Shown: piece by piece, positions 44,840-56,671 of the stretch
How the letters are laid out: each line of letters opens with the position of its first letter
Position numbering within the stretch: position 1 is the first letter of the stretch
NCBI RefSeq assembly: GCF_000699445.3
Contig: NC_067202.1
Span: 12,677,924 to 12,741,923, forward strand
Length of the DNA stretch: 64,000 nucleotides
DNA from: Schistosoma haematobium
Lineage: Eukaryota > Platyhelminthes > Trematoda > Strigeidida > Schistosomatidae
Direction of reading: 5' to 3'
Translations under genes and position numbers: made by a program
The notes under the pieces: generated by a model
Database searches by the model: none
What the model was told of the DNA's origin: nothing
The model's input: only the letters and a program-made list of their open reading frames with translations

Positions 44840-45245
44840 TATTTAATTATTTAAACACATAAACAGTGGTACAAGGAGGCACCAAATAGATATGCGCCAT
44901 ACAAATCTTATTTGATATGTGTGAGGGATGTGATACTGCCTGGGTGCCCAGACCGAAGCACGTGGTTTTCTGACGGGGCCACACCAGGAGCCTTCGACCT
45001 GAAGGTTTGATCCACAAGGCAGTGGAGCATCGTAAGGAGATGCAGTCCCATGGTAACCGGTGGCCAACGATTGGTTCATACGCCATTTATTCCCTCAGGA
45101 TACTGGAGCCCATATGCACCATTGGTTTGGAATCCGGTCAAAGAGCCAGGCATTCGCTTTTCGTCCTCTCAATTTCTTAAACAACACCCCCCACCATGAG
45201 AAGGCAGTGAGTAGGACTTCCCTGACATCATTATCAACTATTAAC
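44840..45245 (-). repeat. Dispersed repeat Y
   Basis: Closest relative is the 52.1-kb copy. In the sense direction a 78-codon frame (45,079 to 44,843) reads MNQSLATGYHGTASPYDAPL and later RKPRASVWAPRQ, the same frame and nearly the same residues as at 52,337-52,591. Retained frame in two copies suggests coding origin. Function unknown. Confidence 0.7.
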
Positions 45246-45728
45246 CTATAGAAAAAAGTCAATACATATAGTGTTTTCATAATACATTCATTTCAAAAAC
45301 AAATAGAAACTCACCATTACCAATTGTTAAAGCCCAGATCAAAGACCTTATATGAAAAAAAAATTGAAAAAAAGGAGGAGAACAATTTACAGTAATTGAT
45401 CGTAGGAAACATTTTCATAAAAATTATAAATATAATTGACAAGACTATAATTTACCAAATACCTTAAAATGATACTAAGATGACAATGATAAACTATCAA
45501 TACTCTTTACTAGATTTATAATAAAATGATGAAGTAATATGAGTAATTAGGATTAGAAGCAAAAAAAGTTAAGAATGAGAGTTAGAGTTTTCATGTCACG
45601 AACTAACATTAAAGGGACACTATCTTACAATCCGATTGATTATATCCACAAACTACGGTTCGATGACATAATTCTTTTTTCAGGTAAGAAATGAAACGAT
45701 AAAAAATGTTTTCATTTAATTTACTCAT
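45246..45728. other. Non-coding stretch
   Basis: No feature seen. Confidence 0.4.
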
Positions 45729-45858
45729 AACTCCGCCTGGAGTCCCTCCGGGGGCTACTGCCGGTCCCAAGGCCGGATAAAGGAGGAAGGTTGGGTATGG
45801 GGTTAGCAACCCCATCCCATAGAAAACTAACTCGCTAAAAAAATCGCTAATCAAACGC
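45729..45858 (+). mobile_element. RTE LINE 5'-end-only insertion
   Basis: Begins AACTCCGCCTGGAGTCCC and ends near TCGCTAATCAAACGC. TAATTTACTCAT stands on both sides as a 12-bp target duplication. A further 26-bp fragment of the same start lies at about 45,913-45,940 next to a TA run. Confidence 0.8.
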
Positions 45859-45940
45859 TAATTTACTCATACCTAAACATTTTCCTATTTTACATCTAAG
45901 CTATTAGGAACCAAACTCCGCCTGTAGCTCTTCTAGGGTT

Positions 45941-46264
45941 ATATATATATATATATAGTTAATATTAGCTTTAATATCGACGAGCATTGAACATTCAATA
46001 TTATTTATAGAATTAATTACCAAGAGAGAAAGAATTATTTAATCAATAAAAAAAGTAAAAACAAAAACCCATGTGATTTTTCTAAATATAACATTACTCT
46101 AAATCAAAATTTACAAACATTTCAAAAGTGATTCTTTCTTTCCATTGATGTTTAGCACTGTAATTGATCAGTCTTTTATTGGTATATATTCATATTGTGC
46201 GTATTGCCTTGATATTGCCTTAATTCACAAGTATTCTAAGCAAACTTCACCCCATTGCATAAGC
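45941..46264. other. Non-coding stretch
   Basis: Short TA run at about 45,941-45,957. Nothing else seen. Confidence 0.4.
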
Positions 46265-46455
46265 AAGTGGCTAGCAGGAATCAGTAGCTAAGTGGATAAC
46301 ACGATGGTGTTTAAAGCAAACGGTACTGGGCTCGATTATCAGAATGAACATCAACAAGTCTGAGATGCAGGTACATCCAATTGACGAGTCTTAAATAGGA
46401 CGAAACGTGCGTCAAACTAAATTCCACTACTAGCCACTATCCATCTTTGCTTAGT
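46265..46455 (+). repeat. Sm-alpha hammerhead SINE
   Basis: A-box region (TAGCTAAGTGGATAAC), B box (TACTGGGCTCGATTATC), AACATCAACAAGTCTGAGAT, GCAGGTACATCC, hammerhead (TTGACGAGTC...GGACGAAACGTGCGTC) and ATTCCACTACTAGCCACTAT. This matches the Sm-alpha layout as I know it. The ribozyme has C3 changed to U and a weak stem I, so it is probably inactive. Confidence 0.8.
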
Positions 46456-46774
46456 TAAGTATTCAGTTTATTATTTATCAAGTTGAAATTAATGATGTTA
46501 GTAGCGAAAAGATCTAATTCAACATTAAACTTGAACTATTACCGATTTCGATAATATGAATTTAAAGTCATTAGAACAAAAACTAAGGGATAAACGTTCG
46601 TCTCTGAATTAGATGCTATTCAACAAAGTTAACATATGCAAAAAAATGAGAACACTAGTGAGATCAAGTGAAAATCAATATATACAAATGAAACACAATT
46701 TGATACTACTTTAAATCAGTATGTTCAACAAGCACAATCGAAACTTTCTAAACAAAAGAGATTACCAGGGTAGT
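46456..46774. other. Non-coding stretch
   Basis: No feature seen. Confidence 0.4.
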
Positions 46775-47100
46775 GATAAGTTTATTAAAGTATATTTTTT
46801 TGAATGCATAAATCCGGTTTCAGTTTCTTAATTGCAATGGCTTCAGCAAAGCGGAGAGTGGTAGAACTTCTTTGTCTATTGATATTTTTAAACGTGTGCA
46901 GAATATCGACAGTATGCCCGGTGTCATGTTTTATTTATAAAATATGGAAAAACTACATTAAAACCTATATGAACCGCTGTTTTAGACTAACTGGAATGAT
47001 AATTTATTGGTTAAAGCATTCCATTTTCGGTCACTAAATCCTATCAATTTCTGCAAGGGCAATCACTTACTCTACACTTACAGTGGAGCTCATATCCAAG
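46775..47100 (-). pseudogene. Penelope-like GIY-YIG endonuclease C-terminus, frameshifted
   Basis: The minus strand reads HDTGHTVDI, then FKNINRQRSSTTLRFAEAI, AIKKLKPDLCIQK and, after a one-base shift in an A run, TLINLSLPW-stop. These are the conserved C-terminal segments of Penelope-type GIY-YIG nucleases: DTGH, the E-A-I-x-I helix, KPDLC and LSLPW. Upstream sequence has further stops. It is better preserved than the 12.8-kb copy over this part. The plus-strand 77-codon frame here is a shadow. Confidence 0.85.
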
Positions 47101-48009
47101 TGCCTAGTGCATAAATTGTTAGATTATTGTTTAACATTATGAGATCTAACTTATAATTTGCAAATATATTGTTGTTATTTAACGTAATTTTTTATAATTT
47201 GCGAAGTTACTTTGCATATCTCAGAATGTAACGATGTTCTGTAACTGTGCGGGTTATGATCACTTCTTCTACTACTAATACTGTAGTGAACAAAAAATCA
47301 AGTACGGTAAATCAATATGTTGTATACTGTTAAATCAAAGTCCCTTTCTTAAATATCCAAATCATACATCAAATAGATTATTTGCATAGCTTCATTTACA
47401 TATTTCATTATTCTTCCAATCCTGTTGTTCTTCTTCCGGTTTCTCTATTTTCCCTACTCTTCTCTTTATTTCTATTTTCTGTTGGTGAGTGCTCCATTTC
47501 TAATTCCTGCTACATACTACTTATATATATGTTCGCATAAGTAGTGCGTGAACGCTTAACCTCTAGACATAACATATTGTTTGATAATTAACAGTATGAA
47601 CCTGTATCATTTTCCCACATCCATCAAAATGTCAATCTGTATAAAATAGAATAGACTGAAGATAAAATGATTGAAAGAAAGAAGAAATACTATCTGCTGT
47701 ATGGACACAGTAACATTAAAACACAACATGGAAAAGAAAACTAATAATATGGCCTCAATGTTCATAAGGAGATCATTCAAGTAAAAACAGAGACCAGTTA
47801 ATTTTGTTTAGAATCTGTTTATTAAACGCATACACACATACACACACAATATACCTAACATATTTCAAAACAGAACTATTATTCAACATAAAGTAGAATG
47901 TAGTTTACATTACAACATAAAGTGTTTCTTGAAGTGAAATTTTCCCAACACATACCATCTTATTTTGGCAATTGAGTCAAATAATGAAAATATTTACATT
48001 TTTAGTATA
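47101..48009. other. Non-coding stretch
   Basis: A short AC-rich tract is at about 47,830-47,848. No gene seen. Confidence 0.4.
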
Positions 48010-48420
48010 TACAATTTATGGAGATTGTTAAATATTTCATATTTAACACCATGGACTGTTTTTAAGTCAGACAACCACTGAAAAATGGGAATCACTGGAC
48101 AGCTCATTTGTTCTCAGTTGTAGTGCGCATCCGCAACCCCATCACAGGGGATCGAACCACAGATCACAGGTATCGCGAAGAGTTCATAACTCTTCAACCA
48201 CTAAGTCAACATCCGATGTAGTACATATCTAATTCCAATAAATTTTTTGATATTGGGAAGTCATGTCCCATCGCTTGCGGTGGTTACCTGTCTTAAAACC
48301 AACATGGTCGAACTATATTGGTCACGGCTTCCTATGAAAACTTCTAGCATTACGTCTACACGTTAGCCAATAGTAAGTATATATTTATTATCAGTATAAG
48401 GGCATCGTGTAGATTGCGGT
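48010..48420 (-). repeat. HH-SINE A, old full-length copy with tandem junction
   Basis: Antisense tail, ribozyme trace (TTTGTTCTCAGTTGTAGTGC), B box (GGGGATCGAACCACAGATC), A-box side, upstream region and head (AGCCAATAGTAAGTATATA). The head meets TATCAGTATAAGGGCATCG (48,388), a new tail start, the same kind of junction as at 24.9 kb. Confidence 0.7.
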
Positions 48421-48607
48421 TTATGTCATTGTTACTATCGATTAAAAACCTATGGTCTAGGATATTGTGATCCAGTGGAAAATTGTTATACCTAAAGCTT
48501 AGGTTCTTGATATACCGTGAACTACTTCGGCACTCGAACGCAACAACCCTTCAAGTCGCAAAATAAGAAGACAAAAACAAGTGAGAACGAATGTTATCCC
48601 AACAGTG

Positions 48608-48835
48608 TTAAATATGGTATAAAACTCTCAGGTATTTATAGTTTTTAGTAAAAGTGAATTCATCACTATAGTCATCCAATTCGCATACAGTAATTTTTAG
48701 CTTTTGTCCAATAGGGAAGCTACACGTAAACATTCTGGAGTATTCTCCAAAAAAATGATTGGATGGAATATCTTCAGGTCTTTCTGAGAATCTTAGATCT
48801 TCTTTAAGTTTACCCATGGACCGTCCTCACATGAA
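48608..48835 (-). repeat. Dispersed repeat X with open frame
   Basis: The minus-strand frame (48,817 to 48,608) encodes 69 residues starting MGKLKEDLRFSERPEDIPSN and including FTCSFPIGQKLK. It aligns with 62.47 kb (MGELEKAVRGSEGAEDI, then TCSFPIRQ) and 56.43 kb, which are broken. No signal peptide or membrane span is visible. It could be an exon-derived retrocopy or part of a mobile element. I do not recognise it. Confidence 0.6.
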
Positions 48836-49394
48836 TGAAATGAAATATCTGATCAAGATAAATAAATAATGACTTCAGTGAACAACACTTCTGACTATAA
48901 GTGTCAATACTAGTGATGTTACTATTGTTTGCAAGAAAAAACCGTAATAAGTAAAGCAGAGTGAAAATCTATAAATATCAAAAGTCTTAACAACCAGCAA
49001 ACTACGGCTATACACCACCCACTATTGATTACTTTCCTGATGTGATTGGCAAGATAGTGCTGTTTGATATCAGGAAATAATATATAATGTTAAATGACAA
49101 TTTTAGTCGAACATCACCAAACATTTTTTCTTATATAACTGACTATACTATTTATTATTTCACTTAAATAATCCAGACTGACATTTCAACCAAGAAGAAG
49201 AAGAAAAAAAAAACTATAACTTCACAATTGTTGATTTCCCCTATCAGTAAAAACCTGTAAACGAATGACATAAACAAGCTAAACATTTCAACTAATAATT
49301 GGGTGAGAGGGTATGAATACAAACAAAACAGTTTCTACATCTGTATAGAGTTTACATGAGAAAATCATTTTGAACAATCGTTGGCAACAAAAAA
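48836..49394. other. Non-coding stretch
   Basis: No feature seen. Confidence 0.4.
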
Positions 49395-49670
49395 GAACGA
49401 TCGATTCCCGGTTGGGTTGTGAATGCCTACTACCACTGAACAGATTGGTATTACAATAAAACAGCTATCCAATGCTATCTGATATTCAGTAATTGTCCAA
49501 GTAAGATCTGCCCACAATGTATACCATAAAACTCGACAATCTATATAAACTCCCTATAGTGGTAATTGTAATGTGTACACCAGTGACTAATTTCTTAATT
49601 ATATCCTTTGAGTTTTAGTGACAAGCCATGACAATTAGAACTCAGTAATATCTAGTGTGGGGTAGTTATT
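49395..49670 (+). repeat. Decayed HH-SINE A pieces
   Basis: Ribozyme and tail trace (GGTTGTGAATGCCTACTACC, ACAATAAAACAGCTATCC) followed at about 49,575 by head-like sequence (ACACCAGTGACTAATTTC, TTTTAGTGACAAGCC). The order suggests another tail-to-head tandem, but decay makes this uncertain. Confidence 0.5.
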
Positions 49671-49831
49671 CACCAACAGCAATGATTGTTATACAATATC
49701 ATGAGACATGCAGATCATCGGGATTAATCCGATATGATCAATAAACACTAAACTGAAATTATCATATCTTGTTATTATTAAAGATTCTGAAGTTATTCAT
49801 CCAAATAAAATTGATTCAATTGATGATTACC

Positions 49832-50160
49832 AGTATAGGGGTTGTGGAGATGATTAAGTTTTTGATTGAGATCATAAAGCGATTGATGTTAGACCACGTT
49901 TGGAAACCTTGAAGCACTGAACGGCCGTCTCGTTCTATTGTGGGACTCCTCAGCAGTGCGCATCCACGACCTCACTCGAGTGGTCCAGTAGGTGAAGCGT
50001 TCACGCGCGAGACTGAAGACCCTGGGTTCGAATCCCGTGGGCGGGATCGTGGATGCGCACTGCTGCGGAGTAAATCCCACAATAGGACGAAACAGCAATC
50101 CAGTGCTTCCAGGTTTCCAACGTTGGTCTAACATCAATCGGTTCATGATTTCAATCAATT
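49832..50160. repeat. Inverted dimer of HH-SINE A, subtype B
   Basis: Antisense tail (AGTATAGGGGTTGTGG) and complete antisense ribozyme to CATCCACGACCTC, then near 49,978 a sense tRNA-like part (GTGGTCCAGTAGGTGAAGCG) with perfect B box (GGTTCGAATCCCGTGG), a second ribozyme and tail. Left ribozyme: good core start and stem I but GAGA for GAAA. Right ribozyme: CTGCGGA with an insertion. Neither should cleave. Confidence 0.85.
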
Positions 50161-50703
50161 AATTATTCTTGAATTGAATCATCTTTTTTCATGTGATCAT
50201 TTACTACATAGTCAAAGTATTTAGTTAGTAACTAAATTTTTTTTAAAAACAAAAATGTGAACAGGTAAATCTATTTTAAAGCTGGTGTTCTCTTTTTTTT
50301 TCTTTTTCTTAACTTGATACAATAACAATGTTGAGCTATAAACATCATATTACTAGGCATATGGTAAGTTGCTAAATGAAACATATATATAGAGATTATG
50401 ATTTATTCTACATGGTGGTAACGAGGATGATTCAGTGATTTGGTATTTTGTTTGTTTGTTTGTTTGTAATGAAATTTCATTTCAAACAAATACATTGAGT
50501 CATTGTTTAAGACTTTTGTCATTACATACAACATTATGTAAGATCACATGGTGAAATTAGAAACTCTAATAGAAATATATGAAGTTATAAAACATACAAC
50601 TGGAACATACACTTTAATTTGTGACGGGGTAGTTCGATCAATCAATCGATCGATAAGCCATTCTAATATTAAACATTGAAATAGAGATTCTAATTGAACT
50701 GAT
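50161..50703. other. Non-coding stretch
   Basis: A TTTG tract lies at about 50,448-50,467. Nothing else. Confidence 0.4.
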
Positions 50704-50972
50704 GAGATTATAATTTTTATGGATGAATCAATCAGGTATAAGATAACAGGTATCGGATTTTGGTGCGAAATTCACTCAACCATTTGGCTAAATAGAGTTG
50801 ATGTCAGTTCATAATGAAAACTCTAAATGTAATTCTTAACCTTAACCATCAACTGTAAATCATAACTCGAATTCCTTACACAGGTTTATAACCCTCGCTT
50901 TGTTCTGGTTATTAGGTGGACACTCTCAAGGTCAGTCTAGCGTCGCTCAAAGGTCGTTCATAAATCAGTCTC
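50704..50972 (+). mobile_element. MITE-like element, second family
   Basis: The whole unit is the reverse complement of 55,762-56,048 at moderate identity. Ends GAGATTATAATTTTTATGGA and TCGTTCATAAATCAGTCTC are imperfect inverted repeats. Shared internal marks are AATCAATCAGGTATAAGATA and CATCAACTGTAAATCATAAC. No coding content. Confidence 0.7.
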
Positions 50973-51109
50973 CTCACTGAACTTAATCTAGTTTAATTTA
51001 GATGATTGATCATTCATTATGTAACTTATTTACATTAACTAAAAGTCCATGTATTCAGTAACACTTCTGATACGATACAATCCAACAGACTAAATTTGAA
51101 AAACTAATA

Positions 51110-51340
51110 CTAGTCATGACTGAGATCATGAACCGATTGATGTTAGACTACCGTTGGGAACCTGGAAGCACTGGACGGCCGTTTCGTCCTATTGTGGGAC
51201 TACTCCGTGGCAGTGTGCATTCACGACCCCGCTCATGGGATTCAAACCCAGGGCCTTCAGTCTCGCTCGCGAACGCTTAACCTACTGGGCCACTGAGCCA
51301 GCATCCAATGGTGTTAGTGTCCACAACCCTATATTGGAAA
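51110..51340 (-). repeat. HH-SINE A, subtype B
   Basis: Antisense tail, ribozyme of the inactivated CCACGGAGTAG type, B box (GGATTCAAACCCAGG), A box (TACTGGGCCACTGAGCC) and upstream part to GGTGTTAGTGTCC. It then joins ACAACCCTATATTGG, a sense tail end, so the copy is closed by an inverted scrap of tail. Confidence 0.8.
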
Positions 51341-52019
51341 TATTAGTCACTTTAACAGAACTTACATATAAAGTGTAGCTTAAAGTTAACTACTAAACAA
51401 AAGCCCGTACTTAACCTAACGAAATATGGTATAATGGAAAAACTCCAAATTTAGGCTGTTATTAGGTTTATTAAAACTTTTCATTTTGCTTATTTAACTT
51501 GGAATATACACAGTCACGGACATGCACATACACACGTACATACCTTTGATCATTTTTATAGATCTCAGTTAGTAATCACTACATTGATCCATGAATACTT
51601 TAATAAAATATCCACTTCAATTCAATCTATACCTATATGTTCATGATTATTTATTGTTTAAATCGATTTGGGATCGAAATCATTTTACGTGATTTGTTCT
51701 ATTTGTTTATTGTGATTTTCATTTTATTAATGGGAATAAATTCTATTGAACTACTACAATACCAGTATGATATTCAACTGAGAATAGAAAACGAGAAATA
51801 TTGTTAATACCTTTGTTATAATAGTGTAATGACTTAACTTCATTAAGCAATCATATTGATAACCGTTCGCATATAAATCCCAACACTACTCGAATACAGA
51901 AAGCAATAAGAAATGGCGACTACAGTTTATTAGTGGATAGTACAGATAACGGAGTTACAACCACATCGAGCGAATTTCAACCACAGATGCTAATGTGTAT
52001 GTGTGTGAGCGAATACAGA
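51341..52019. other. Non-coding stretch
   Basis: No feature seen. Confidence 0.4.
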
Positions 52020-52580
52020 GGTGAATATATAGTCAACTCGAATCAAGGCGAAGCGAGGTAAGGCAAAGTCTATTAATAGGATTCGAGCACGTATATACAT
52101 GAGCCCCAAATGCCCTGGTACGGCCAAGAGTGGGGAGATTCCGCTCTCCCTCTCGAAATGCTCTCACATGGCCACGCGTATATAGCCTCTGCCAGGGAAG
52201 TCCAACTCACTGCCTTCTCGTGACGGGGGTGTTGTTTAAGAAATTGAAAGGATGAAAAGCGAATGTCCGGCGCTTTAACCGGATCCCAAACCAATGGTGC
52301 ACATGGGCTCCAGTATCCTGAGGGAATAAATGGCGTATGAACCAATCGTTGGCCACCGGCCACCATGAGACTGCATCTCCTCACGATGTTCCATTGCCTT
52401 GTGGATTAGACCTTCAGGTCGAGGGCTCCGTGTGTGGCAACGTAAGAAAACCACGTGCTTCGGTCTGGGCACCCAGGCAGTATCCCATCCCTCACACATA
52501 TCAAATAAGATTTGTGTGGCGCATACTGATTTGGTGCCTCCTTGTATCAATATCTATGTGTCAAAATAATAATACATGGG
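52020..52580 (+). repeat. Dispersed repeat Y, longest stand-alone copy
   Basis: Runs from about GAGGTAAGGCAAAGTC through CTCTCCCTCTCGAAATGCTC to ATCAATATCTATGTGTC. A sense frame at 52,337-52,591 starts MNQSLATGHHETASPHDVPL and includes RKPRASVWAPRQ. An antisense frame of 103 codons (52,384 to 52,073) is also open. Only one, if either, can be real; sense is better supported by the 44.8-kb copy. Confidence 0.65.
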
Positions 52581-52914
52581 AAAAAGAATGATTCATCGAG
52601 CAATATTTAAGCGATCAACATTCAAGTTAGAGAAAGATATGTGAGTAGGCTGTCACATGTGATCAAGCGTACACATTTATACAAACACGATAGTGATCAT
52701 ACTAATACAAAGAAATAGACGAATTGTTACTATCTTAATAAATAAAGTTAATAAAAGGGCTTGAGAAAAATTAACCATAATCGAAATTAATCGTGGGAAT
52801 GTTGATATAATAGGACAGTCATATGTAACCTAGATTGAATGATAAATGTCTATCGATTCCAATAGCTACATTTTATCAGTACATCATCATAATATGGATC
52901 GTACATTTGTAGTA
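52581..52914. other. Non-coding stretch
   Basis: No feature seen. Confidence 0.4.
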
Positions 52915-53135
52915 CTAACGGCATCAGAGTTGAGAGAAAACATTAAGGATAGAAAAAGTAGTTCAAGAGGAGATAATAAATTCATGGAAGGAAAAGTATG
53001 AAATAATTTCAAAACTCAAGATCTAAGGGAGAATAGCAAAAAAATAATGAATGGGCCTGTGTCAATGTGAACGATTCTCTGGCATATCACCCAACTTCTA
53101 TAATCATTAATCTCTGAAATCACAAAGACCACAGT
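52915..53135 (-). mobile_element. LINE B 3' fragment, decayed
   Basis: GTGTCAATGTGAACGATTCT followed by GGCATATCACCCAACTTC parallels 44.30-44.36 kb (GCCATTGCAAACGATTTTGA, GCCATGTCATTCAAGGTC). Old, no open frame. Confidence 0.5.
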
Positions 53136-53670
53136 TTGGGAGTTCGAATTCATAAACACAACTAATTCTAATAGTCAGTAAATAGAACCCACATCTTAAA
53201 TTGTTCACTGATAACACCCTTCCGACCAACTCTTACATCGATTAACATTATGTGTTGAGGCAAGTGGCAGTTCAGCACACCCTATATATGTCCCAATCTT
53301 CCTGGTCGTTGAAAATTTAGTACCTCAACAATCAATTTACCATATTTACTTAGTATGTTAAGCGTATGTTATCAATGATTAGTGGTATCGTAGTGAACAA
53401 GAACATGCAGTGGGGACAACCGAATGTATTTGAACACGAAATTACAGAATATCTCACTAAAATCTGAGATCCATACAGTAAATCTTTAATTTGCAAAATA
53501 TCAATCCATTGTCTCAAACTTGACTGTTTCTTTAGCAAATACCAGTCTATCGTCTCAGATCTCATTGTTCATGCATTTTTTATACCAATTGCTTTCCGTT
53601 CTTGTTCTTTCCTTCTTGATCATCTACTGAAATACATTCTATTCCTGACTATCGTTATATACAACACAAC
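53136..53670. other. Non-coding stretch
   Basis: The 71-codon frame at 53,350-53,565 (minus) matches nothing I know. Confidence 0.35.
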
Positions 53671-53935
53671 TGTTATGACCCCGTCGCCACTTTGTTATGA
53701 CCTTGATCTGTCTACTCTAGATTAAGACCTTGAGGCTAGGGTGGGGTAGAGAGAAGAAAACTATTCTAGCACCTGATTGGCTGGCAAGCACAGTAATGAG
53801 AGAAGACAAGACAGTTGGAACACTATTGACTGTATTGCAATATCCTGATTTCCTGTGAAATCTCTGATTCTCTGAATTCAGATTAGTGCGAAAAGGTACA
53901 TGAATAAATAGGTGATTTACCCGACCACAACGTAC
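53671..53935 (+). mobile_element. Possible LTR fragment
   Basis: Starts TGTTATGACCCCGTCGCC, LTR-like, with a TGATTGGCTGGC promoter-like stretch and GAATAAATAGG as a possible poly-A signal. It is less AT-rich than its flanks. No matching end (GGTCATAACA-type) is visible, so this may be the 5' part of an LTR. Confidence 0.35.
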
Positions 53936-54309
53936 AATAATTTGGGAAAATACAATTATGTCCAGAACTGGGAATTAGGGTAGAGAATAAAGTGCAAAAT
54001 ATTATGTTTAAATTATAATAGCTTCGGAACAAAAAAGGGGTATGGCAATGAATCATATATCGAACGAAAGCTTATGTTCTGTAGAATAAAATAGGGACAA
54101 AAATAAATGTCAGCGTTTTACAAGCTTTGAATAAAATGAAATAACGTCCCGAAAAATAGCTTTCGTAGTTTGTCAGGGCTTCTTGTTTCCCTTTTCACAA
54201 CAACAACACCACAGTATATCAGATTAATACAGTAAGAATAATAATAATGAATTTAATTGATAATAGTTTGGATTATCCGTTAAACTAAAATTCATACACG
54301 TTGAACAAG

Positions 54310-54470
54310 TGAATGGCTATCTAGACCACGTAGTTAAATGAATAACATGTTGACATTTCAGATAAAAAGGTATTGGGTTCAAATTGTAGAGTGGACAACA
54401 ACTCTAGAATGCAGGGTGTACACAAATGGCAAATTCCAAACAGGACAAAATATGCATTATGGATTATAAT
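54310..54470 (+). repeat. Sm-alpha-like SINE, decayed
   Basis: A box side (TAGTTAAATGAATAACATG), B box (ATTGGGTTCAAATTG), AGAGTGGACAACAACTCTAGA, GCAGGGTGTACAC and a degraded ribozyme (GCAAATTCCAAACAGGACAA). Same order as at 46.3 kb; ribozyme lost. Confidence 0.6.
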
Positions 54471-54974
54471 CCTAGGTTTAATCTATCTATTCTCAATAAA
54501 TTATAATGATTACTGGCTTAAATATAGTTCACTATTAACTATCACTTCCGTTGATTACCCACAAATTAAAATCACAGATTTAAAAAAAAAAATCAAAATA
54601 ACACCAATAATAACAAGACAGTTTCTATAAATTGGATCAATCTCCTATTTTCCCAATAACAACAAATCAAACAAAAAGAATTCTCTATCTGAATGAATCT
54701 GGGTGTATCAATCATTTAAACAGGATTTCCTGTTTCTATTCAAGTTGATTTATTCTAACGAAGTGAAATCACTGAAAGATGTTTAATGTGCTTAACGAAT
54801 AATCATTAACTGAATAGATAATAATAATAATAATAATAGTAATAATATAGATTAATTATTGCAATGCAATAAAATCAGCATTGATACCATAGGCTAAAGA
54901 AAATGTATATCAATACACATATCTTAACGAAGAGCTGATTATATATACTTTCTTCTGTTATTAACAACTGAAGT
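54471..54974. other. AT-rich non-coding stretch
   Basis: A TAA tract is at about 54,820-54,848. Nothing else. Confidence 0.4.
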
Positions 54975-55120
54975 AAGTTACTAGTATAGGGGTTGTGGAG
55001 ATTATTAAGTTTTTTGAATGAGATCATGAACTGATTGATGTTAGACCATCACAATTGAAAACCTGGAAGCACTAGACGGCCGATTCGTCCTATTGTGGGA
55101 CTCCTCAGCAGTGTGCAGTA
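54975..55120 (-). repeat. HH-SINE A, subtype B, tail and ribozyme
   Basis: Antisense tail from ACTAGTATAGGGGTTGTGG, then a full-length ribozyme: CTGAGGA, GTCC/GGAC stem II and GTC are good but GAAA is GAAT, breaking the A15.1 pair. Cut off just after stem I. Confidence 0.8.
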
Positions 55121-55761
55121 AAATTCTCAACAGTTCACTCTGTCTACATATCCAAAAACAAAAACGAATGACGATACACAAATTCGTATATGGATTATCT
55201 GACTTCTTAAGCCCCGAATAGGACACAAGTCCCTACATTGGTCTTAGTTAGGATTAAGTATTTAAGCTTAGCATTAGATATTTAAGATTTCAATCATAAA
55301 ATGATATCAGCTATGGTAAATAAATAAATAGTTTGTAGTTATATGAACGAATGAATTTTGTACAGAAAATCCAAAAAAGGGTTATCGTAACATCTGAACG
55401 ATTCGTTCATAAAGTGTGGTACTAACAAGTTAGAGTTTGCTATAAGATTAAGGTTACAATTTACCGGTAATATTGATTTGAGTGTCTAACACGTTTACTT
55501 AAAGTCTATAATACCAAAAAGTAGATTTTTTTTCATTTTCATTGTAAACATTCTTAGCATACACCCCCCCCAACAAAAATAAGGTATTTTTGAGTTCCGC
55601 ACAAAAACCTGAACATGATTTCTTTGATTCTGATTGGTTCTTACTTTAAATGACTATAATTTCACTTACAATTTCTAGAATATAATCATCAACATAATAC
55701 AGAATTGGTTTAACTCACAAACAATAAAAATTATTAAAAAAACTCATATATATTCCTCGAT
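55121..55761. other. Non-coding stretch
   Basis: A C-run at about 55,563-55,570. No feature seen. Confidence 0.4.
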
Positions 55762-56048
55762 GAGACTATAATTTATGGACGACATTTGAATGACGCTAAA
55801 GTGATCTTGAAAGTCTTCACCTAATAACTAAGATCAAATGAGGGTTATAAATTAGCGTAAGGAATTAGAGTTATGATTTACAGTTGATGGTTAGGGGTTA
55901 GGAATTACATTTAGGATCTTCATCATAAACTAACATCAACTATAATGCCAAGACTCTATTTAGCCAAATTGATAAGTGGATCTCAAGCCAAAATTCGATA
56001 CCACCTCTTATCTTATACCTGATTGATTCGTCTATAAATTATAGACTC
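55762..56048 (-). mobile_element. MITE-like element, second family
   Basis: Ends GAGACTATAATTTATGGACG and CGTCTATAAATTATAGACTC form a terminal inverted repeat of about 20 bp with few mismatches. The inside contains TTAGGGGTTAGGAATTAC, telomere-like by chance or by origin. It is the inverted counterpart of 50,704-50,972. No coding sequence, and no certain target duplication. Confidence 0.75.
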
Positions 56049-56422
56049 GCCAATTTGTTCAGTCGGAAATTAACTCACGATTTCAGTCACAGAATGTTTG
56101 ATTAATTTTCAGATAATTCAATGAATTAATTCATCACTTCTTTGGGTTTATTTTTCATAGCAATGAATTACATAAGAGATATTTATGGTGTGAATAATTA
56201 CTTTCCACTTATAATGTATGACATATATATGAAAGAAAACAGTCATCCATGCATGCATGAATAAATACCTAGATGAATGATACTTACATGAATAAATATA
56301 CAGTTGGCAAGTGATAAAAACGTCTTAATAATAAGATTTTTAAAGAATTAAACCAAGAAGAGAATATCGTATTTGTCTACAATGGAGCAAATGAACCAAC
56401 AAATACATTGATTGTGTTTATG
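56049..56422. other. Non-coding stretch
   Basis: No feature seen. Confidence 0.4.
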
Positions 56423-56645
56423 TGAGGACGGACCACGTGTGAACTTGAGGAAGCTATAAGAGGTTCAGAAGGAGCCGAAGATATTCTATTCAATCATCTT
56501 TTGGAAGAATATTTTAGAATTCCTACGTGTAGCTTCCCGATCAGACAATGCTAGTAACACCCTCTATGCGGATTGGAGGACTGTAATGATGATTTCGTTC
56601 TTACTAAAAACTATAAATACCTGACAATTTTGTACTATGATTGAC
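56423..56645 (+). repeat. Dispersed repeat X, broken frame
   Basis: Very close to 62,461-62,690: AAGAGGTTCAGAAGGAGCCG and CCTACGTGTAGCTTCCCGAT in both. The frame is disrupted by stops after the TCSFPI segment. It ends where an antisense HH-SINE A begins. Confidence 0.7.
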
Positions 56646-56671
56646 ACTGTCTGGAATAACATTTCTTTATT

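Noticed and set aside
55880..55915. Interstitial telomere repeat
   Set aside because: Only two imperfect TTAGGG-like units inside a MITE-like element.
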